Assembly: GCA_016715995.1 (NCBI GenBank)
Contig: JADJXF010000012.1
Coordinates: forward strand, 209,669 to 273,668
Direction: 5' to 3'
Origin: Flavobacteriales bacterium
GTDB lineage: Bacteria; Bacteroidota; Bacteroidia; Flavobacteriales_F; PHOS-HE28
DNA: 64,000 nucleotides
Shown here: positions 7,844-14,802 of the stretch, one piece after another
Numbering within the stretch: position 1 is the stretch's first letter
Layout of the letters: each line of letters opens with the position of its first letter
The notes under the pieces: model-generated
What the model was told of the DNA's origin: nothing
What the model saw: the letters and a program-made list of their open reading frames with translations, nothing else
Databases searched by the model: none
Translations under genes and position numbers: made by a program

Positions 7844-9705
7844 CGCTTCAGCAGCTTGAGCACGGCTTCCTTGATCTCCGCGCTGGTGAAAGGCAACCCT
7901 TGGATCTTGTTCAGGCCTTGCGCATCCACCAGGAATTCTGCGCGCAGCAACTGGCGTAATTGGCCGCTGTTCATCTCGGGCACCAGCACCTGCTTGTACT
8001 TCTGCAGCAGCGGCCCCAGTCCTTTGTTGAAGGGGAAGAGGTGACGCAGGTGCACGTGCGCCACGCTGTGCCCTTCGGCTTGCAAGTCGAGCGCGGCCGT
8101 GCGTATGCCGCCATAAGTGCTGCCCCAGCCCACGATGAGCACATCCCCTTCCGGCGGACCGCTGTCGAGGCGGATGAGCTTGAAGCGGTCAGCGATGCGC
8201 GCGACCTTCTCCGCACGCAATCGCACCATCAGCTCGTGGTTCAGCGGCTCGTAACTGATGTTGCCGGTCTTGTCCTGTTTCTCGATGCCGCCGATGCGAT
8301 GCTGCAAGCCGGGTTGACCGGGCAGGGCCCACGAACGCACGCCGCGCTCATCACGCAGATACGGAAGGAACTTCTCGCCATCGTTCGGTGCCTTGATGAA
8401 CGGCGGCTTGATTTCTGGGAGCTCTTTCGACTGCGGGAAGCGCCAAGGCTCGGAGCCGTTCGCGATGTAGCCATCGGTGAGCAAAATCACCGGCGTCATG
8501 TGCTCTAAGGCGATCTGCACGGCCTCGAATGCCATGTCGAAGCAGTCTATCGGCGTGCTGGCAGCGATCACGGGAATCGGTGCTTCGCCGTTACGGCCAT
8601 GAACCGCCTGCCAGAGATCGGCCTGTTCAGTCTTGGTGGGCAGACCGGTGCTCGGACCGCCGCGCTGTACGTTCACGACCACCAGCGGGATCTCCAGCAT
8701 GAAGGCAAGGCCCATGGCCTCGGTCTTCAGCGCGATGCCCGGGCCGCTGCTCGCGGTGACGCCCAAGGCCCCGCCGTAGCTGGCACCGATCGCGCTACTG
8801 ATGGCGGCTATCTCATCCTCCGCTTGGAAGGTGATGACCCCGAAGTTCTTGTGGCGCGATAGCTCATGGAGGATGTCGCTCGCAGGTGTAATGGGATAAC
8901 TGCCGTAGAAGAGGTCGAGCTTCGCTTTCTGCGCGGCGGCGATTAGGCCGAGCGCGGTGCCCTGGTTGCCGGTGATGCTGCGGTAAACGCCTTTCGGCAT
9001 CGGCGCGGGCTTCACCTCGAAGCGCGTGGTGAATGTCTCGCTGGTATCGCCGAAATGGTATCCGGCCTTCAACGCTCGCAGGTTGGCCTCGATCAGTTCG
9101 GGATTCTTGCCGAACTTCTGCTGCAGGAAGCGCTCGCTGTTCGCCATCCCTCGGTTGAACATCCAGTTGATGAAGCCGAGCACGAACATGTTCTTGCAGC
9201 GGTCCTTCTCCTTCATGCCGAGGGTGAGTCCCTCCAGCGCTGCGCGCGTCATCTTGGTGACATCGACGGGGTGCAGCCTGTATTGCGCGAGAGTGCCATC
9301 GGTGAGCGGGTCGGCATCGTCGATGTAGCCCGTTAGGCGCAGGTTCTTCTTGTCGAAGCCATCGGTGTTGGCGATGATGGCGCCGCCCTTCTTCAGCTTG
9401 CCCAGGTTGGACTTGAGCGCTGCGGCGTTCATCACCACGAGCACGTCGCACTGATCGCCGGGCGTGAAGATCTCAACGCTGCCGAAATGCAGTTGGTAGC
9501 CGCTCACACCGGCCAGGGTGCCTTGCGGTGCGCGGATCTCCGCCGGGAAATTCGGGAAGGTGCTGACGTCGTTGCCGAAGAGAGCGCTGCTGTCGGTGAA
9601 CTGCGCGCCGGTGAGTTGGATGCCATCGCCACTATCGCCGGCGAAGAGGATGACGACGTTGCGGCGCTCCTCAACGGGCTTGGTCCTGGGCGTTACAGTG
9701 GACAT
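7840..9705 (-). CDS. korA: 2-oxoacid:acceptor oxidoreductase, fused gamma-alpha subunit
   Basis: A 621-residue protein. Residues about 15-190 form the gamma domain (GDSGDGIQLTGAQF, near residue 24). Residues about 230-620 form the alpha (pyrimidine-binding) domain with YGSYPITPASDILHEL and the segment GIALKTEAMGLAFMLE. This gamma-alpha fusion paired with a separate beta subunit is the standard two-gene arrangement in Bacteroidota. A -7-type promoter box lies just upstream, so korA-korB is probably a two-gene operon. Confidence 0.9.
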   Translation of the reverse strand: MSTVTPRTKPVEERRNVVILFAGDSGDGIQLTGAQFTDSSALFGNDVSTFPNFPAEIRAPQGTLAGVSGYQLHFGSVEIFTPGDQCDVLVVMNAAALKSNLGKLKKGGAIIANTDGFDKKNLRLTGYIDDADPLTDGTLAQYRLHPVDVTKMTRAALEGLTLGMKEKDRCKNMFVLGFINWMFNRGMANSERFLQQKFGKNPELIEANLRALKAGYHFGDTSETFTTRFEVKPAPMPKGVYRSITGNQGTALGLIAAAQKAKLDLFYGSYPITPASDILHELSRHKNFGVITFQAEDEIAAISSAIGASYGGALGVTASSGPGIALKTEAMGLAFMLEIPLVVVNVQRGGPSTGLPTKTEQADLWQAVHGRNGEAPIPVIAASTPIDCFDMAFEAVQIALEHMTPVILLTDGYIANGSEPWRFPQSKELPEIKPPFIKAPNDGEKFLPYLRDERGVRSWALPGQPGLQHRIGGIEKQDKTGNISYEPLNHELMVRLRAEKVARIADRFKLIRLDSGPPEGDVLIVGWGSTYGGIRTAALDLQAEGHSVAHVHLRHLFPFNKGLGPLLQKYKQVLVPEMNSGQLRQLLRAEFLVDAQGLNKIQGLPFTSAEIKEAVLKLLKR

Positions 9706-9717
9706 GGAATTGCGTCA

Positions 9718-9725
9718 CGAAGGTA
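9718..9725 (-). promoter_or_regulatory. Probable -7 promoter box of korAB
   Basis: On the minus strand this reads TACCTTCG, 12 bp before the korA ATG. It fits the Bacteroidota housekeeping -7 form TAnnTTyG. No clear -33 element was identified. Confidence 0.5.
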
Positions 9726-9801
9726 GCGCCGGGCGGCGTGGGCCTTGGGAGCCCGGTCATGTAGCGAACAGAACAAACCGCTGTGTCTAATGTTCGGCAG
9801 T

Positions 9802-10065
9802 TCAGACCGATACGGCCAGGTTCACCGCCTCCACCTTCTTCACCTGCGGTGCCACGCGCTTGATGGCCTCCTCCACCCCGGCCTTCATGGTCATGGGCAC
9901 CATGGCGCAACCGAGGCAGTTACCATGAAGTCGCACGCGCGCCACACCATCGGGTGTCACCTCATCCAAGGTGATGTCACCGCCATCGGCCTCCAAGAAG
10001 GGGCGCATCTCAGCGAGCGCTTCGCGGATGCGCGCTTCGGTGGTATCGAGCTCGGTGCGGTTCAT
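9802..10065 (-). CDS. NifU C-terminal domain (Nfu-type) Fe-S carrier
   Basis: An 87-residue single-domain protein. CLGC near residue 50 is the conserved CxxC that binds a bridging 4Fe-4S cluster between two subunits. The surrounding ADGGDI and VRLHGNC match the Nfu fold. It begins 3 bp after the mrp stop, so the two Fe-S proteins are likely made together. A second, longer Nfu protein is encoded 3.5 kb away. Confidence 0.88.
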   Translation of the reverse strand: MNRTELDTTEARIREALAEMRPFLEADGGDITLDEVTPDGVARVRLHGNCLGCAMVPMTMKAGVEEAIKRVAPQVKKVEAVNLAVSV

Positions 10066-10068
10066 GGT

Positions 10069-11133
10069 TCAGGCGTGCACGGCATTCAGCACGCGGTCGG
10101 CTACGGCCGCGCAAAGATGGCGGAAAGGGGCAGCGGCGGGCGTATCGCCTTGCAGCACGGCCGGGCGGCCCACATCGCCAGCCTCGCGTACGCTCTGGAT
10201 CAAGGGCACCTCGCCGAGGAAGGGCACCTTCAGCTCGTCGGCCAGCGCTCTCGCCCCGCCCTTGCCGAAGATGAAGTACTTGTTCTCGGGCAGCTCGGCC
10301 GGGGTGAACCATGCCATGTTCTCCACGATGCCGAGCACCGGCACATTCACGCTGGGCAGGCGGAACATGCCCACGCCCTTGCGCGCGTCGATGAGTGCTA
10401 CGGGCTGTGGCGTGCTCACGATGATGGCGCCACTGAGCGGAACGGCCTGCACGAGCGAGAGGTGGATGTCGCCGGTGCCTGGTGGCAGGTCGATGAGCAT
10501 GAGGTCGAGCTCGCCCCAGTCCACATCCTTTATCATCTGCTCCAGCGCTTTGGTGGCCATGGGGCCGCGCCACACGATGGCCTGATCCGCCTGGGCGAAG
10601 AAGCCGATGCTGAGCAGCTTCACCCCATAGCTCTCCACCGGCACGATCCAATGCTTGCCGTCGCGCTCGCGGGTGCCGGGCTTCTCGTGCACCACATCGA
10701 ACATCAGCGGCATGCTGGGGCCGTAGATGTCAGCGTCGATGAGGCCCACGCGCAGGCCGCGCTCCGCAAGCCCCGCCGCGAGGTTGGCGGTGATGGTGCT
10801 CTTGCCCACGCCGCCTTTGCCACTGGCGATGGCCACGATGTGCTTGACGCCAGGTAGCACCTTGCGCACGTTGGCGCGCTCACCGCTCAGCGGGTTCACA
10901 ATCACCTGCACGTTCAACTCCTGACCTAGCGCTTGCTTCAGGTTGAACACTACGGCCTCCTCCATGCGCTTGCGGCTGTGCATGGCTGGGTTGCTCACCT
11001 CCACTTGCACATGCACGATGCTCCCGTCGATGCGGATGTCACGCACGAGGTCGAGCGCGACGATGTCCTTCTTCAGGTCGGGCTCGATGATGCGGGACAG
11101 GGCAGAGAGGATGGATTCTTTGTTCAAACTCAT
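10069..11133 (-). CDS. mrp: Mrp/NBP35-family iron-sulfur carrier ATPase
   Basis: A 354-residue protein. Residues 1-90 are a MIP18/DUF59 domain, and residues 105-113 hold the deviant Walker A GKGGVGKST of the ParA/MinD-like Fe-S carriers. The MPLMFDVV and VENMAWFTP segments are typical. The CxxC of classic Mrp/ApbC proteins, expected shortly after VENM, is absent: the sequence reads WFTPAELPENKYFIFGKGG. The cluster may therefore be held differently, or by partner Nfu proteins such as the one encoded 3 bp downstream. A -7-type box sits 9 bp upstream of the ATG. Confidence 0.9.
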   Translation of the reverse strand: MSLNKESILSALSRIIEPDLKKDIVALDLVRDIRIDGSIVHVQVEVSNPAMHSRKRMEEAVVFNLKQALGQELNVQVIVNPLSGERANVRKVLPGVKHIVAIASGKGGVGKSTITANLAAGLAERGLRVGLIDADIYGPSMPLMFDVVHEKPGTRERDGKHWIVPVESYGVKLLSIGFFAQADQAIVWRGPMATKALEQMIKDVDWGELDLMLIDLPPGTGDIHLSLVQAVPLSGAIIVSTPQPVALIDARKGVGMFRLPSVNVPVLGIVENMAWFTPAELPENKYFIFGKGGARALADELKVPFLGEVPLIQSVREAGDVGRPAVLQGDTPAAAPFRHLCAAVADRVLNAVHA

Positions 11134-11141
11134 TTCCGCCG

Positions 11142-11149
11142 CGAAGCTA
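11142..11149 (-). promoter_or_regulatory. Probable -7 promoter box of mrp-nifU
   Basis: The minus strand reads TAGCTTCG, 8 bp before the mrp ATG, so the transcript would have a very short leader. It lies between mrp and the stop of the anti-sigma gene. Confidence 0.45.
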
Positions 11150-11154
11150 TCGCG

Positions 11155-12255
11155 TTACGGGGCCGGAAGGGCTTGCAACTTCTCTGCGGCTCGCGAGGAA
11201 TAGAAGCCCCCGGCGGCAGCGATGCGCTCGAACGCGTCGGTGGCAGCCGATCGCTCACCCATCCGCTCCAAGGCAAGCGCATGGTACCATGCGGCTTCCT
11301 CATCGAACACATCGATCGGATGCGTTGCGGCCCGGTGAAGGAGCATGCGCGCACGCTCAAAGAGACCCAGGTTGTACGCGCACAAGCCTCCGTAGAACAG
11401 GGCGTTCACATCCTCAGGGTACTGGCCGAGGACATGGCGTAGATCATCCAGCGACCCTTTGTGATCGCTCGCCGCGAAACGGCCGATGGCCTCGTCCATG
11501 AACGCGGTGTACGGCACCGGGACCGACTCCTGCCCGGCCCGAGCCTGCTCCGGGCGGTCGGCATAGCGGGCCAACACACCGGCCTCCGACAGCCGCACCA
11601 CCGGATCCTCCGCATAGAGCTCCGTTGGATGAACGAGCTTCAGGTCGTGCAGAAAGATCAACTCGCGAGAGACTCGGGAGCGATGTGCATCTCTTGGTGC
11701 TGCCGGGGTGCCCGTTAGGCCGATTCCATTCGTGCGTCCCGGGATGCGCTCGATGCTATCACGCACGATCCGGGGCTCGGCAACGGAACGGGCGTGCAAG
11801 GCCGAGACCTCGTGCCCGATGCGCATGGACTCCGGCTGCTCCGTAGCCGATGCGATCTCCTGGGCTCGCACCACCTCTCGCTCCGCTGATGCATGAGAGG
11901 AAACGATAGGCGATTCGATCCCAGCATTCGGCTCTTGACGTATCGATTCGCTTCCCTGCTCACGCCCGATCAAGAGGACCATAACAACAACAATGACGGC
12001 GCCACCTGCGATCCACCATCCTTTGTGCCCGACGCGGGAAGGTCGCTTCGCATCAAGCTCGCGCAACGATGCGCGCACACGGGCTTGCTGCATGCCCTCC
12101 ACTGCTTCAGCGAGCAGTGGATCGACCTCAAGGTGCAGCTCCACCGCGTGCTGTCGGTCAGGCGCAAGCCGGCCCTCGGCATACGCAAGCAGATCCTCGC
12201 GCGTGAGGGTGTCGCGAGGCGCGAAGGGGTTCGTTTCAGTGGTCCTGGTCGGCAT
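11155..12255 (-). CDS. Membrane anti-sigma-like protein with periplasmic TPR region
   Basis: A 366-residue protein. Residues 14-55 (LTREDLLAYAEGRL) resemble the cytoplasmic zinc-finger-like N-terminus of Bacteroidota anti-sigma factors. Residues 80-97 are one transmembrane helix (WWIAGGAVIVVVMVLLIG). Residues about 250-360 are helical repeats of TPR type (EDVNALFYGGLCAYNLGLFERA). Its start overlaps the end of the ECF sigma gene by 20 bp, a standard sigma/anti-sigma arrangement. The inferred role is to hold the sigma factor at the membrane until a periplasmic signal is sensed by the repeat domain. Confidence 0.72.
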   Translation of the reverse strand: MPTRTTETNPFAPRDTLTREDLLAYAEGRLAPDRQHAVELHLEVDPLLAEAVEGMQQARVRASLRELDAKRPSRVGHKGWWIAGGAVIVVVMVLLIGREQGSESIRQEPNAGIESPIVSSHASAEREVVRAQEIASATEQPESMRIGHEVSALHARSVAEPRIVRDSIERIPGRTNGIGLTGTPAAPRDAHRSRVSRELIFLHDLKLVHPTELYAEDPVVRLSEAGVLARYADRPEQARAGQESVPVPYTAFMDEAIGRFAASDHKGSLDDLRHVLGQYPEDVNALFYGGLCAYNLGLFERARMLLHRAATHPIDVFDEEAAWYHALALERMGERSAATDAFERIAAAGGFYSSRAAEKLQALPAP

Positions 12256-12799
12256 GGCGAGTGAGGATGATCCGCAGGTTCCTGCGGCCGTTCTGGAGGT
12301 GGCTGCGCACTTGTTCCACTGGAAGCCCGGTGCGTTCAGAGGTCTGTTGGTAGCTGAGGCGGTCGAGGTGGAAGAGGCGGATGCACTGGCGCTGCTCCTC
12401 GTTCAATTCGCCAATGGCTTGCTCAAGGCGCTCAAGGGAAGCCTCGCGCAGCAGGGCATCGCTCGCATCCTCGACGATTGGAGAGGGCGCGTCATCCACG
12501 CGCGCGTCATGCCGATCACCGCGCAAGGCCTGAAGGCAGTGGTTGCGCATCACCGTGTGAACCCACGGGCGGAAACGCTCCACGCGATGCTTGCGCAGGA
12601 GCATGGGCAGCGATGCGAAGATCTCCACCACCGCATCCTTGCTGCGCTCGGTGTCCTTGAGGTACTTCATGCCCACGCCGAAAAGCAGATGCGCGTACCG
12701 GTCCCAGAGCTCGCCCAAAGCCGACGGGTGCCCGCCTCGTAGGGCGAGCACCAGCTCGTCATCGCTTACTGATGAGCGGACTTTGCGGCGCAGGAACAT
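12236..12799 (-). CDS. ECF-type RNA polymerase sigma factor
   Basis: A 187-residue sigma-70 family protein. Region 2 is DDELVLALRGGHPSALGELWDRYAHLLFG and the following LKDTERSKDAVVEIFASL segment. Region 4 is the C-terminal HTH LSYQQTSERTGLPVEQVRSHL. I chose the ATG at 12799 because the longer frame adds an arginine-rich stretch without sigma features and overlaps the upstream gene. The next gene overlaps it and encodes the presumed anti-sigma factor. The gene upstream, 10 bp away, encodes a TonB-plug protein. Confidence 0.88.
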   Translation of the reverse strand: MFLRRKVRSSVSDDELVLALRGGHPSALGELWDRYAHLLFGVGMKYLKDTERSKDAVVEIFASLPMLLRKHRVERFRPWVHTVMRNHCLQALRGDRHDARVDDAPSPIVEDASDALLREASLERLEQAIGELNEEQRQCIRLFHLDRLSYQQTSERTGLPVEQVRSHLQNGRRNLRIILTRHADQDH

Positions 12800-12809
12800 G
12801 CGGTGAAGA

Positions 12810-13559
12810 TCAGTTGATCGCGTCCATTCCGGCCTTCGCTTGCTCAACGGCCTTCCGACGCGCATGCTGCAGCATCTCCTGGTAGGTCTTCGTCTCAATC
12901 ACGATCACCCCGCCGGTCACGTCACCGTAACGCGCGGGCAGGCCACCGGTATACACCTGCACGCTGCTGATGGCCGAAGGCGGCACACGCGGAACGCTTC
13001 CGCTCACCTTCACGCCGTCGATGAAGCTCACCATGTTCTCGGTGCGCGAACCGCGGAAATAGAGGCCATCGCCATTCGGTGCCGGGGTGACTCCCGCGAA
13101 CTGCGAGCCCATGAATTTGATCGGATCCTTCACTGTGGGCAGCTTGGCGATATCCTCGGCCAGCAGGCTCATACGGCTTGGGTCATCGATGGTGATCAAG
13201 TCGCGCACGTAATCGATCTTCTCGAAGACCTTCATGGTCGGAATCGCCATCCGGAGGTCGCGCAGGTATGTCGCGCGATCCGCGAGCACCTCCACTGCAT
13301 TCAGCTCGATGTCCGAATAGCCGACGAAGGTGACCTTCAATCCATAGCGGCCAGGGGGCAGTGGCTTCAGCACGAAGCGGCCATCCAGATCCGTGGTGGT
13401 GCCGAAGAGCGTTTCGTTCACCACCGTGGTGACGTTCGCTGCGGGCACCGGCTGTCCTTCAGGATCGAAAACGCGCCCACGGATCTCACCGAGGCTTTGC
13501 GCGCAGATTGAACCGGCACTGAGGACTGCGGAGAAGAGAAGGGTGTGAATCGCACGCAT
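12810..13559 (-). CDS. TonB-receptor plug protein lacking a beta-barrel
   Basis: A 249-residue protein with signal peptide (cleavage near ICAQ), a carboxypeptidase-regulatory-like beta-sandwich at residues 25-110 (IRGRVFDPEGQPVPAANV, DLDGRFVLKPLPPGRYGLKV), then a TonB-receptor plug-like domain at 130-225 (FMGSQFAGVTPAPNGDGLYFRGSRTENM, VYTGGLPARYGDVTGGVI). It stops there, where a full receptor would continue with about 500-700 residues of barrel. It sits 10 bp upstream of an ECF sigma gene and its anti-sigma partner, so it may act in signalling rather than transport. This role is inference. Confidence 0.75.
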   Translation of the reverse strand: MRAIHTLLFSAVLSAGSICAQSLGEIRGRVFDPEGQPVPAANVTTVVNETLFGTTTDLDGRFVLKPLPPGRYGLKVTFVGYSDIELNAVEVLADRATYLRDLRMAIPTMKVFEKIDYVRDLITIDDPSRMSLLAEDIAKLPTVKDPIKFMGSQFAGVTPAPNGDGLYFRGSRTENMVSFIDGVKVSGSVPRVPPSAISSVQVYTGGLPARYGDVTGGVIVIETKTYQEMLQHARRKAVEQAKAGMDAIN

Positions 13560-13621
13560 CGCTGTAGGTTTCCCTTAGGATGCGCCAGAAGCGCGAAATG
13601 CACACCCGATCGAGCAGCCGG

Positions 13622-14233
13622 CTACAACTCTTCCGCCACCACCTCGCGCACGCCCGGCACCTCGTGCTTCAACAGGTTCTCGATGCCCTGCTTCAGGGTG
13701 ACCATGCTGCTGGGGCAACCGCTGCACGAGCCGCGCAACGTAACGGTTACCACTCCTTCCTTAAAAGAACGGAAGGCGATGTGACCGCCATCGCCCTCCA
13801 CGGCGGGCCGGATGTACTCCTCCAGCACCCGGATGATCTTCTCGTCATCCGGGCCGTTCGGGGCGGCATGGGTCGTGGCGCGCTCATTGGCATCGGCAAG
13901 CGCCTGTGCGGGTGCATCATCGTACACCACACGGCCATCGGTGTTCAGGTACTCCTGGATGTACTCACGCAGCTCCAATTGAACCAAGTCCCAGGTGACC
14001 GCATCGTTCTTGGTGACGGTGATGAAATTCCCGCTGATGAACACGCCCGTGACGAAAGGCAGGTTAAAGACCTTCTCGGCCAGCGGCGAAACTCCTTCAG
14101 GCTCCTCGGGGTGGCGGAACTCCAGCAGTCGGCCGTCCTGCACCAGCATGCGGCTGCTCACGAACCGCAGGCTCGCTGGATTCGGGGTCATTTCCGCATA
14201 CACGGATACTGGCGCGCGTTTGGTGGTCTCCAT
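13622..14233 (-). CDS. nfuA: Nfu family Fe-S scaffold protein (N-terminal Nfu domain plus NifU domain)
   Basis: A 203-residue protein. Residues 8-95 are the Nfu N-terminal domain (MTPNPASLRFV, GVFISGNFITVTK). Residues about 125-200 are the NifU C-terminal domain with CSGCPSS as the cluster-binding CxxC. The ATG at 14233 is used; the longer reading frame upstream runs through the divergent promoter. It delivers 4Fe-4S clusters to target enzymes. A TACCTTTG box 7 bp upstream on the same strand supports this start. The symbol follows the common name and is not from a search. Confidence 0.85.
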   Translation of the reverse strand: METTKRAPVSVYAEMTPNPASLRFVSSRMLVQDGRLLEFRHPEEPEGVSPLAEKVFNLPFVTGVFISGNFITVTKNDAVTWDLVQLELREYIQEYLNTDGRVVYDDAPAQALADANERATTHAAPNGPDDEKIIRVLEEYIRPAVEGDGGHIAFRSFKEGVVTVTLRGSCSGCPSSMVTLKQGIENLLKHEVPGVREVVAEEL

Positions 14234-14240
14234 CGGGCGC

Positions 14241-14248
14241 CAAAGGTA
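14241..14248 (-). promoter_or_regulatory. Probable -7 promoter box of the Nfu gene
   Basis: The minus strand reads TACCTTTG, a perfect TAnnTTTG match, 7 bp before the nfu ATG. Confidence 0.6.
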
Positions 14249-14309
14249 GCCTGATGGCCTCACAAGGATCAACCCAAAGCCTAAGCGCGGCGCTCCATCC
14301 AAGCCTCGG

Positions 14310-14317
14310 TACCTTTG
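14310..14317 (+). promoter_or_regulatory. Probable -7 promoter box of the metal-uptake cluster
   Basis: TACCTTTG, a perfect TAnnTTTG match, 7 bp before the ATG at 14325. It is divergent from the matching box in front of the Nfu gene, 60 bp away. Confidence 0.6.
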
Positions 14318-14324
14318 GCCCCGC

Positions 14325-14726
14325 ATGCGCCGCTTCTCTCATAGGCATCCGTGGACCATCCTAGTGATGGTCGTATTGCTTCTCTTCGGCACCAGCGGAG
14401 TCACGCTTTCGCGCATGACCTGCCTGCTGGGAGGGCATACCGTGGTTGGGTTGGGCCTCTTGGAGGATTGCTGCCCGGAGGATGAAGAGCACGACGCCCC
14501 GGTGGTGAAATCGCTTTGTTGCGACTTCGGCGCGGCATTCAGTTCCATCGATGATGTGCTGCCCAGCCCGCCCCAGGAATCGCCAGCCGTGAACCAAGCT
14601 GCGCATGGGCTGGCATTGGCAAGTTCATTCACCGGCGACGCGGAGTCCATTGCGTGGCTCACGACACGGCCTCCTCCGCGCACGGTGACGGAGCGATTGT
14701 CGGAAATGCGCCTGCTGCGCATCTGA
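14325..14726 (+). CDS. Cysteine-rich HYC_CC_PP-like membrane protein
   Basis: A 133-residue protein with one N-terminal hydrophobic segment (ILVMVVLLLFGTSGV) and cysteines arranged as C-LLGGH, then CC, then CC (LEDCCPEDEEH, SLCCDFG). A proline-rich C-terminal part follows (RPPPRTVTE). This matches the HYC_CC_PP pattern of small Bacteroidota proteins found beside TonB receptors for metals. The next genes are such a receptor and an HMA protein, so a role in binding a soft metal (copper or similar) in the envelope is likely but inferred. Confidence 0.7.
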   Translation: MRRFSHRHPWTILVMVVLLLFGTSGVTLSRMTCLLGGHTVVGLGLLEDCCPEDEEHDAPVVKSLCCDFGAAFSSIDDVLPSPPQESPAVNQAAHGLALASSFTGDAESIAWLTTRPPPRTVTERLSEMRLLRI

Positions 14727-14802
14727 ACTAAGGAGGCCCGAAAGGGCACCGGGCGGCTCGCGCCCATTTCCTTCGTTCCATGTTCGACAACCCCTCACCG
14801 TT

